Positions 19,206 through 26,758 of a stretch of 64,000 nucleotides of DNA are shown here, one piece after another. The DNA comes from Melioribacteraceae bacterium (GTDB taxonomy: Bacteria > Bacteroidota > Ignavibacteria > Ignavibacteriales > Melioribacteraceae), in NCBI GenBank assembly GCA_035362835.1, contig DAOSDY010000001.1, positions 930,001-994,000 on the forward strand, read 5' to 3'. A program made the translations under genes and the position numbers. The notes beneath the pieces are model-generated. The model saw only the letters and a program-made list of their open reading frames with translations. It had not been told where the DNA came from and ran no database searches. Numbering within the stretch: the first letter of the stretch is position 1; each line of letters opens with the position of its first letter.

Positions 19206-19711
19206 AGACCCATCTTAGACATTAATTTTTCGCGTATTTCAAGAAGGCGGGATTTTATCTCGTCCGCCGACTTATCTTCCAGGAAATTTTTTATTTCCTC
19301 GTAATCGTATCCTTCCAGGTCGTGGAGTATAAAAATAATCCTATCCTCATTCGGAAGATTAATAATCATGTTCTCAATTTTTTCGTGCTCGTGAGCATAA
19401 ATCGTTTTATCAATAGCGGGTTTCAGAGAATCGCCGTATTTATTCAGCTCCCGGATTGCGGATTTAACAGCCAGACTTTTCAGCCAGAGTGCAAATGAAT
19501 TTTTAACATCGAATGATTTTATGTTCTCCCACGCAATCAGCAGGGTTTTAAGAGTAATTTTCTGCGCGCGGTCAGCTTCTGGATAGAGCCGGTATGCTAC
19601 CGTGAAAATATTTCTAAGGTTGATTTCGCAAAGATCGAAATATGCATTCTTTCTGCCGGATTGCGACAGTTCGACCAGATATGAAACATAATTAGTGTTT
19701 TCGTTTTCCAA
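19202..19711 (-). CDS. ECF-type RNA polymerase sigma factor (divergent)
   Basis: A 169-residue sigma-70 family protein with an ECF layout: a region 2-like segment (about 25-95, RNIFTVAYRLYPEADRAQK) and a region 4 helix-turn-helix (about 110-165, NLPNEDRIIFILHDLEGYDY, EEIKNFL). The core is divergent, but coupling to the anti-sigma gene through a 4-base overlap supports the call. The pilin-like gene ends 12 bases upstream, so all three are probably one transcript. Target promoters cannot be read from the window. Confidence 0.82.
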   Translation of the reverse strand: MENENTNYVSYLVELSQSGRKNAYFDLCEINLRNIFTVAYRLYPEADRAQKITLKTLLIAWENIKSFDVKNSFALWLKSLAVKSAIRELNKYGDSLKPAIDKTIYAHEHEKIENMIINLPNEDRIIFILHDLEGYDYEEIKNFLEDKSADEIKSRLLEIREKLMSKMGL

Positions 19712-19723
19712 GTTAAGTTTTAT

Positions 19724-20107
19724 TTAGTTCACAATTGTTATTCTTATTCCATTCTTATCTGTTCGCGCGGTTACTCTTACAACTGTTCTTCCGTTACGGC
19801 CAATTTCTTTGCCGGTTGCCGTAAAGGAAACCCGGTTTGAACGAACGGTTGCAGAGAAATTTCCCGCCGTGGTTCTTCTGAACTGACGGGGTAATGAAAA
19901 CCCCGTATAGGTCCCTCCACCGCCCCCCTGGGCCTCCGGTTTTTTAAAGTGCTGCTGTGCCAGAAGGGATAAATCGTTTAATGTTGATATGAGCTGGTCC
20001 CTATTAGAGGTCTCATAATAATTATTTGCAAATGAAATTCCTGCAATTATCATGAGTCCTACAACTATAACACCTACTAATATTAATAATATCTGCTGGG
20101 AGCCCAT
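19724..20107 (-). CDS. Pilin-like membrane-anchored protein of the MGSQQ type
   Basis: A 127-residue protein. The frame is open to 20188, but the Met at 20107 is preferred because MGSQQILLILVGVIVVGLMI gives a pilin-like hydrophobic N-terminus; the additional 27 residues look random. A helical stalk follows (DQLISTLNDLSLLAQQHFKK), then a glycine run (QGGGGG) with TYTGFSLP, and a beta-rich C-terminus. It lacks a classical prepilin peptidase site (no GFTLIE). From memory, related proteins are frequent in Ignavibacteria; their role is unknown to me. It leads the operon with the ECF sigma and anti-sigma genes. Confidence 0.68.
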   Translation of the reverse strand: MGSQQILLILVGVIVVGLMIIAGISFANNYYETSNRDQLISTLNDLSLLAQQHFKKPEAQGGGGGTYTGFSLPRQFRRTTAGNFSATVRSNRVSFTATGKEIGRNGRTVVRVTARTDKNGIRITIVN

Positions 20108-20327
20108 ATTATTATCGGGATTTGTTAGTAACTGACTTTTATTTAATACAATTTTGTATATAAAATCTACGGTTGTTATGATAAACATAAATAGACACTA
20201 CTTCAAGGAAAAAGTTGATTTGTATTTTCTGTCTTTGTAAAAGGTTAGTAGAGGGGGCGGGCGGTTGATTTAGTTTGTTCCATTAATTAGGTTGACAAAA
20301 GAAATTTAATTATTAGAAAGCCCGCAT

Positions 20328-20786
20328 ATGAAAAATAAAATTCTCAATTTGATAAAACATCTGGAAAAACTATCTGCGGAAACAAAACCGCTCTGGGGAA
20401 AGATGACTCCCCGGCATATGATAGAACATCTGATCCTTGCCGTTAGAATGGGTAACGGCAGCTTGATTGTTGAATGCTTCAATCCGGAAGAAAAAATTTC
20501 CACACTAAAAAAATTTTTAATGAGCAGCCGGCCTCTTCCGAAAAACTTCATAAATCCCCTTATAGGAGAAGACCTTCTTCCTCTTGAATACGGAAGCATC
20601 GAAGAAGCTCTATCGGTTTTGAAACAAGAGGTTGACAAACATTACAGATTTTTTGAATTGAATCCCGATGCCACTACTACAAATGCAACTTTCGGAGATC
20701 TGAATAAGGACGAATGGGAAATATTCCACAGGAAGCATTTTCAACACCACCTGGAGCAGTTCGGAATAGCAATTGATAATGAATAG
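20328..20786 (+). CDS. DUF1569 / DinB-fold protein
   Basis: A 152-residue soluble protein. MTPRHMIEHLILAV (about 27-40) and the C-terminal HRKHFQHHLEQFGI (about 134-147) place histidines as in DinB-like four-helix proteins, and the PLWGKMTPRHM start fits DUF1569. Family knowledge: the fold often binds a metal and uses small thiols, but DUF1569 members have no settled function. It is divergent from the pilin-sigma operon across about 220 bases and is followed by a weak hairpin terminator. Confidence 0.75.
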   Translation: MKNKILNLIKHLEKLSAETKPLWGKMTPRHMIEHLILAVRMGNGSLIVECFNPEEKISTLKKFLMSSRPLPKNFINPLIGEDLLPLEYGSIEEALSVLKQEVDKHYRFFELNPDATTTNATFGDLNKDEWEIFHRKHFQHHLEQFGIAIDNE

Positions 20787-20810
20787 GGAATAATTATTTC
20801 CCGCTCTTTT
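20786..20810 (+). terminator. Weak terminator overlapping the DUF1569 stop codon
   Basis: A 5-bp stem gggaa/ttccc (20786-20790 with 20798-20802) with loop taattat is followed by gctctttt. The first G belongs to the TAG stop codon. The stem is short, so termination may be partial. Confidence 0.4.
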
Positions 20811-20857
20811 CAATAACAGTATTTTTGCGGATTTTAGTGCATATATTTCCGGGTCTT

Positions 20858-21364
20858 ATGAACATCAACAGGCTGTCAATCCTCTTATTAATTGTATCGT
20901 CAATTATTTCGCTGACAATGCCGCTGTTATTTATTAATCAGCTTCCGGATCTCGTTGCCTCTCATTTTAACGGTTCCGGCGAAGCCGACGGCTGGACAAG
21001 TAAATCGTCCTTAATGATAACCTACTACAGTGTCGTTTCAATCATGATATCAATTTTTGTAATAATTGTAGTGTTGATAAACAAAATTCCCGACAACATG
21101 ATTAATCTTCCCAATAAATCCTACTGGCTTGAAAAATCAAGGAGAGAGGAATCTATTGAAAGCATCAGAAATTATTTAAGCTGGATTGGAATTGTATCAA
21201 TCCTGTTCATGGTATTTGTTTTCAGCGAAATCTACTCGGCAAATATTAAAAGAACTTACAACATCGGGGACTCGGTCTGGATCTATCTGGTTATACTTCT
21301 AATCTCGATCATATTCATCATTATAAAAATATCTCTTCGTTTTAATAAAATTGAAAAACATTAA
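20858..21364 (+). CDS. DUF1648 (SdpI-like) membrane protein
   Basis: A four-helix membrane protein of about 168 residues from the ATG at 20858; the frame reaches back to a TTG at 20825, but MNINRLSILLLIVSS is a better N-terminus. The motif LPDLVASHFNGSGEADGW (about 32-49) is the DUF1648 signature. Hydrophobic segments lie at about 5-25, 55-75, 112-130 and 142-160. Family knowledge: DUF1648 occurs in SdpI-type immunity proteins and in regulators, with no clear role when alone. The GH20 gene starts 15 bases downstream, so cotranscription is possible. Confidence 0.75.
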   Translation: MNINRLSILLLIVSSIISLTMPLLFINQLPDLVASHFNGSGEADGWTSKSSLMITYYSVVSIMISIFVIIVVLINKIPDNMINLPNKSYWLEKSRREESIESIRNYLSWIGIVSILFMVFVFSEIYSANIKRTYNIGDSVWIYLVILLISIIFIIIKISLRFNKIEKH

Positions 21365-21379
21365 CTATCCGGATTAACC

Positions 21380-23614
21380 ATGCACACATTTAAAAAGATA
21401 TTTCTTGCATCATTAGTTCTTTTACTATCCGCTCCGGTATCATTTTTAAGTCAGTCTTTTCCAATTATACCCAAGCCTGTTTTAATTGAAAACGGTGACG
21501 GATTTTTTACTATTGACAGGAATACAGCAATAACTTTCACCGAAGAGAACAATGAAGTAATTAAGCTGGCTCAACTCCTGGCGGGTAATATCGAGGCTGT
21601 AACCGGAGCTAAACCCGTAATTAAATCCGGGACAGTTTCTTCGAACATAATCGAGTTTGTTTTTGATCCGGGTATTCAGCAGGATGAGGGATACAAGATT
21701 GACATTTCATCTGATAAAATTGTTTTGAAGGGAAAAACGGGTGCGGGTTTGTTTTATGGAATTCAAACTTTAATTCAGTTATTCCCTCTTGAAAAAACCG
21801 GATCCATTCAGTTGAACAGCGTTGCAATAGAGGACTATCCCCGTTTCAAGTGGCGCGGTGTTCATCTTGATGTAAGCAGGCATTTCTTCCCTGTTGAATT
21901 CGTTAAAAAATATATCGATGTGCTTGCAATGTATAAGATAAACACTTTCCACTGGCATTTAACCGACGACCAGGGATGGCGAATCGAAATCAAGAAATAT
22001 CCCGAACTTACAGAAATAGGATCTGTAAGAAAAGAGACTATGGGAGACGGAATTCCTCACAGCGGTTTCTTTACACAGAACCAGATCCGCGAAGTGGTTG
22101 AATACGCAAAACAGAAATACATTACCGTTGTACCGGAAATTGAAATGCCCGGCCACGCACTTGCCGCACTCACGGCTTTTCCCGAATTCTCCTGCACCGG
22201 CGGACCTTTTGAAGTTGGAACAATCTGGGGAGTATTCGAAGACGTCTTCTGCGCCGGAAACGATAGGACTTTTGAATTCCTTGAAAACATCCTTTCGGAA
22301 GTGATAGCGCTCTTCCCGAGCGAGTATATACATATCGGCGGTGATGAAGTGCCTAAGATACGATGGGAGAATTGTGAAAAGTGTCAGGCTAGAATTAAGA
22401 ATGAAAATCTGAAAGACGAACACGAACTTCAAAGCTATTTTATTCATAGAATTGAAAAATTTCTTAATGCCAGGGGCCGTAAAATTATCGGCTGGGATGA
22501 AATACTTGAAGGCGGACTCGCGCCCAATGCCGCGGTTATGAGCTGGCGCGGTACCGAAGGCGGAATTGCCGCTGCTAAGATGAAACATTATGTCGTTATG
22601 TCCCCCGGTACGCACTGCTATTTCGATCACTATCAGGGATTGAGCGGTGAACCGATAGCTTTCGGTGGTTTTACACCTATAGAGAAAGTTTATTCCTATG
22701 AACCTGTTCCCGAAGTGCTTACCGATGAAGAAGCCAAATATATAATGGGTGCGCAGGCAAATATGTGGTCTGAGCGTTATGAATCTACAGATCATGTAGA
22801 ATATATGCTTCTTCCCAGACTCTGTGCGCTAAGCGAAGTTGTATGGAGCGAAAAAAAATCGAGAAACGCAGCTGACTTTTTTTCAAGAATAACGACTCAC
22901 TACGATCTTCTGACCAAGAAGAATTACAACTTCAGAATTCCTCCGCCATTAAACGAGAGCGGGGAACTCCTACTCGACAGGAACGAGGAAATAACTCTCA
23001 GCTCTCCCGTTAGAAACGGATCTATATATTATACGCTCGACGGTACTGAGCCCGAAACTAATTCATTGTCTTATACAGGTCCGCTCAGGTTTTCTGCTCC
23101 TCAGCTTTTAAAAGCTAAAACATTTCTCCCAAACGGAAAAAGCAGTCCTACGGCAACAGTTCAGATCAGTTTCGTTGATACAACCAGGAACGGTTTACTC
23201 TTTAAATACTTTGAGGGTGAGTGGGACAATCTGCCGGATTTTGAGAAAATGGAACCGGTGCGCGAGGGTAAAATTTATAAATTAGATATCGATAGAATTA
23301 ATACGCGGCAGGATTATTTCGGTCTTGATCTGAACGGTTTTATTAATATTGAAAAGGAAGGTGATTACATATTTTATCTTACATCCGACGACGGAAGTAA
23401 ACTCCTAATCGACAACCGTGTTGTTGTTGATAACGACGGATTGCATTCGGACAAAGAAGTAAGCAGTAAGATCTTTCTTAAAACCGGATTATATCCTTTC
23501 AGAATAATTTATTTTGAAAAGTTCGGAGGTCAGAGTCTAAAAGCTGAATTTGAAGGTCCTGGATTCAGAAAAAAACTGATTCCCGCAGACACGTTCTTTT
23601 TCTATAATCAATAG
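21380..23614 (+). CDS. Exported beta-N-acetylhexosaminidase, GH20
   Basis: A 744-residue exo-glycosidase that removes terminal GlcNAc or GalNAc. Signal peptide to about residue 26; GH20 N-terminal domain (28-150); catalytic barrel (152-500) with WRGVHLDVSRHF, HWHLTDDQGWR and the catalytic pair Asp322-Glu323 in HIGGDEVPK. A chitobiase/hexosaminidase C-terminal type domain follows (YYTLDGTEP, about 550-605), then a PA14-like domain (about 610-740, FYLTSDDGSKLLID). It leads a run of three glycosidase genes; the next gene starts within its last codons or 24 bases later. Substrate is probably N-glycan, chitooligomer or peptidoglycan-derived sugar. Confidence 0.95.
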   Translation: MHTFKKIFLASLVLLLSAPVSFLSQSFPIIPKPVLIENGDGFFTIDRNTAITFTEENNEVIKLAQLLAGNIEAVTGAKPVIKSGTVSSNIIEFVFDPGIQQDEGYKIDISSDKIVLKGKTGAGLFYGIQTLIQLFPLEKTGSIQLNSVAIEDYPRFKWRGVHLDVSRHFFPVEFVKKYIDVLAMYKINTFHWHLTDDQGWRIEIKKYPELTEIGSVRKETMGDGIPHSGFFTQNQIREVVEYAKQKYITVVPEIEMPGHALAALTAFPEFSCTGGPFEVGTIWGVFEDVFCAGNDRTFEFLENILSEVIALFPSEYIHIGGDEVPKIRWENCEKCQARIKNENLKDEHELQSYFIHRIEKFLNARGRKIIGWDEILEGGLAPNAAVMSWRGTEGGIAAAKMKHYVVMSPGTHCYFDHYQGLSGEPIAFGGFTPIEKVYSYEPVPEVLTDEEAKYIMGAQANMWSERYESTDHVEYMLLPRLCALSEVVWSEKKSRNAADFFSRITTHYDLLTKKNYNFRIPPPLNESGELLLDRNEEITLSSPVRNGSIYYTLDGTEPETNSLSYTGPLRFSAPQLLKAKTFLPNGKSSPTATVQISFVDTTRNGLLFKYFEGEWDNLPDFEKMEPVREGKIYKLDIDRINTRQDYFGLDLNGFINIEKEGDYIFYLTSDDGSKLLIDNRVVVDNDGLHSDKEVSSKIFLKTGLYPFRIIYFEKFGGQSLKAEFEGPGFRKKLIPADTFFFYNQ

Positions 23615-23637
23615 TGAATAAATTAAACCGGTTCTCT

Positions 23638-26600
23638 ATGAAAAAAATTAAAAGCGGTCTATTCTTATTTTTTATTTTATTTACTGTTGCATATCCGCAG
23701 CAAGTAACCAAAAAGATAGCACTATTTCTAGCAAAGGATTTTCCATCCGTAGATATACCCGCAATCAACGAACCGGAGCTGAGAAGAATTTCCGCTCAGT
23801 ACGACCATGATATTTTAAACAGCATCAGCTCTCTTAACGACAAGTTGAAGAGCGAAAGATACAATCTGCTGATACTGCCCTATGGCTCCGCATTTCCCCT
23901 TGATGCATGGGAGACTATTTACGCTTTTCTTGAATCCGGCGGAAGCCTTCTTTACATTGGCGGGTCTCCATTCAATCAACCGGTTATTTTTAAAGATTCT
24001 GTATGGACAAAAGGAATTCCCCAGCAGACTTTTGCCAGAAGACTGCTGATTGGTCCTGCCGAGAAGATTGAACTAAACTCCGAAAAATTCTACACAACCG
24101 AAAAGTTTATTAGTCTAAACAATTTTTCTTCACGGAATAATGAATTAGCCAGAATTTCAACCGTTTACGAATTTACAGTAAGGTTTACAACCGAAAAGGA
24201 GTTTCCGGCAGAGGACGGCTCATCAGGACCGAGGGACGCAGTACTCCGCCCGCTGGTTCAGCTGATTAATAGCGACGGATATCCTTTCGCAGCACCGGTC
24301 ATTGAGATCGACCGTCTTCAGGGTAGAAGCGCCGGCGGCAGATGGATCTTCTCGGCAAGCAATGCTCAACTATCAGAAGAGCTTATAAAAAAACTGATCG
24401 ACCGCGCACTTGAAGGTGCAATTGAATTTACAGCCAATCCGGTCTTTGCGTCAACCAACAAAGGAGAGAATCCTTTAATTCGGATTAATCTGTTCCGTCC
24501 GGGTAACCTGAACAACAATCCGGTAAAGCTGAAAGTAACCGTGAAAGACTCTCAGAACAGAAAAGTACTTCAAATTAATCCCGGACTATTTGGTACATCT
24601 GATTTTCATACATCCACGATTGAATTGAGAAGCCCCGAATCATTCAAAGAAGGATTTTATTCTGTTGAGATTGAAGCATTGAACATCGGTCACAATCCAT
24701 CAATAATAACAACCGGATTCTGGGTGTGGGATGATAAGCTCGCATCGCAAGGACCGCGTATCACTGCATCAAAAGACTGGCTGCTGAAGGACGGTGAAAT
24801 ATTTCCCGTAATCGGTACGACTTATATGGCATCGGATGTGCATAGAAAATTTTTACTTGAACCGAATCCATTCGTATGGAATAAAGATTTCGAGACGATG
24901 AAAAAAACCGGAATCAATTTTATCCGGACCGGATTCTGGAATTCGTGGTCCAGATCGATGCTGGATAGAGGAGCAATTGACGAATCCTTTCTCCGCGCCC
25001 TGGATGCATATATTATGACGGCGGCAAAATATAATATTGTTGTCTGCCTCAATTTCTTTGCGTTTACTCCTCCGCTTAACGGAGGCACCAATCCTTATCT
25101 GGATCCCCGCGCCATTGAATGGCAGAAGACTTTTATCACATTAATTACAACACGTTATAAGAATGTAGGATGGATTCATTACGATCTTATTAACGAACCT
25201 TCTTATTCGCCTCCCAACGATATCTGGAAGAATGCACCAATCGGTGATCGATATGAAAAAGAGGCCTGGGCCGGATGGATAAACAGGAGACATAAAAATT
25301 CAGCCGCGCAAATTCAGAATCTCTGGCGCGATCCTTTCGGGGATATTCATTCGCCTCCATCCGAAAGCGAGTTAAGCTACAGAATCTATAAAGAAGACCG
25401 CCGCCCGCGTAAGGCGCTCGATTTCAATCTCTTCACACAGGATGTGGTTACGGCATGGGCAGATACCTTAAACAAGGTTATTAAGTCTGTATCAAATTCA
25501 CTTGTAACTTTAGGACAGGACGAGGGTGGAACCGGCAACCGGCCGGCACAGCAATTTCATTATTCAGCCGTCGATTATACTTCGATTCATACCTGGTGGC
25601 TTAATGACGATCTGATGTGGGACGGGCTTATGACAAAAGTACCTGAGAAACCAAATCTGATTTCGGAGACTGGTTTGATGCGTCTCGAGGATATTGACGG
25701 TAATCTGTGGAGGACGCCGGAGAACGCTAAAAACCTTCTCGATAAAAAGTTTGCGCTCGGTTTTGCATCGCGCGGCGCGGGAATTGTTCAGTGGGCCTGG
25801 AATATAAATCCTTTCATGCCGATCGATAATGAATCGGCAATCGGAATTTTCCGTCCGGACGGCACCGCGAAAAAAGAAATTGAAACGGTTAGAAAGTTTT
25901 CAAACTTTTTTACAAAAGCCGCCGGAGTTCTAAGAGACTTCGATTCCGCGGAAATAATTGTTTTAATTCCTCATACAAAAATATTTTCGGGAAGGAAGAA
26001 CGGCGATCTTTCAACAAAAAGAATCGTAAGGGCTTTAACCGATCACTTCGGAATAACTCCCCTTCTGCTCTCCGAATACAGGATCACATACGACCGGGTA
26101 AAGAATTCCCGGCTCATCATAGTACCGTCAGCAGAATTCCTGGACGACAATGCCTTAGAAGCTCTTAACAGTGCCGCCCGGAGCGGGATAAAGATTCTTT
26201 TCACCGGTTCGCTGGAAGGGAATTCATACGGTGAGCTTTCTAAAATGATATTAGAAACCGGAATAACAACAAAGTCAACGCCGGTATCTCTATATGAAAA
26301 ATTCAGGATTGATGAATACGGTAACGGGATGACGGTTACATTCGACAACCAGCAGAATGAATTTATAAAGAAGTGCGGCAGGGAAAGTCTATATTCGACC
26401 GGGAATATCTTTCACGAACCTCTTCCTATCGAACTCGCAAAGGAAAAGGAGCCGCTGATTTTATTGCTAAGGAAGATTCTTAATGAAAGCGGATTTGATT
26501 ATAGTTTCAGCGCCGAACCGGTATCAACAAGCATTCTTGCTTTTAATGATAAGGCCTTCATTGTTTTAGTAAATGAATCTACTACCGCTGCGCAAAGAGA

Positions 26601-26706
26601 AATAATATTAAACGGATTTAAGATTAAAACCGTAGTTGAAGCCGGATCGAGCAAGATTTTAATTGCCGATAAAACGAACGGCAGGATTTTGGTTGAATCC
26701 GAATAG
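23638..26706 (+). CDS. Exported clan GH-A glycoside hydrolase (GH42-like architecture)
   Basis: About 1022 residues from the ATG at 23638, which starts the signal peptide (KSGLFLFFILFTVAYPQ); a GTG at 23614 is the alternative. Residues about 20-120 resemble a glutamine-amidotransferase-like or ThuA-like fold (LLILPYGSAFPLDAWE). A beta-sandwich follows, then a TIM barrel at about 385-720 with the clan GH-A acid/base in YDLINEP and a likely nucleophile in LISETGLM. A second amidotransferase-like region (about 760-870, LIIVPSAEFLDD) recalls the trimerisation domain of GH42. Whether it is a beta-galactosidase, beta-mannosidase or another activity cannot be read here. It lies between GH20 and GH92 genes. 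Confidence 0.78.
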   Translation: MKKIKSGLFLFFILFTVAYPQQVTKKIALFLAKDFPSVDIPAINEPELRRISAQYDHDILNSISSLNDKLKSERYNLLILPYGSAFPLDAWETIYAFLESGGSLLYIGGSPFNQPVIFKDSVWTKGIPQQTFARRLLIGPAEKIELNSEKFYTTEKFISLNNFSSRNNELARISTVYEFTVRFTTEKEFPAEDGSSGPRDAVLRPLVQLINSDGYPFAAPVIEIDRLQGRSAGGRWIFSASNAQLSEELIKKLIDRALEGAIEFTANPVFASTNKGENPLIRINLFRPGNLNNNPVKLKVTVKDSQNRKVLQINPGLFGTSDFHTSTIELRSPESFKEGFYSVEIEALNIGHNPSIITTGFWVWDDKLASQGPRITASKDWLLKDGEIFPVIGTTYMASDVHRKFLLEPNPFVWNKDFETMKKTGINFIRTGFWNSWSRSMLDRGAIDESFLRALDAYIMTAAKYNIVVCLNFFAFTPPLNGGTNPYLDPRAIEWQKTFITLITTRYKNVGWIHYDLINEPSYSPPNDIWKNAPIGDRYEKEAWAGWINRRHKNSAAQIQNLWRDPFGDIHSPPSESELSYRIYKEDRRPRKALDFNLFTQDVVTAWADTLNKVIKSVSNSLVTLGQDEGGTGNRPAQQFHYSAVDYTSIHTWWLNDDLMWDGLMTKVPEKPNLISETGLMRLEDIDGNLWRTPENAKNLLDKKFALGFASRGAGIVQWAWNINPFMPIDNESAIGIFRPDGTAKKEIETVRKFSNFFTKAAGVLRDFDSAEIIVLIPHTKIFSGRKNGDLSTKRIVRALTDHFGITPLLLSEYRITYDRVKNSRLIIVPSAEFLDDNALEALNSAARSGIKILFTGSLEGNSYGELSKMILETGITTKSTPVSLYEKFRIDEYGNGMTVTFDNQQNEFIKKCGRESLYSTGNIFHEPLPIELAKEKEPLILLLRKILNESGFDYSFSAEPVSTSILAFNDKAFIVLVNESTTAAQREIILNGFKIKTVVEAGSSKILIADKTNGRILVESE

Positions 26707-26758
26707 AAGCAATAAAAAAAATCATCGCAACAGTTTTAATTAAGACCGGGTATATCCA

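Noticed and set aside
21959..22795. 278-residue antisense ORF inside the GH20 gene
   Set aside because: It is a shadow of a well-supported coding frame on the other strand, with no ribosome site and odd composition.
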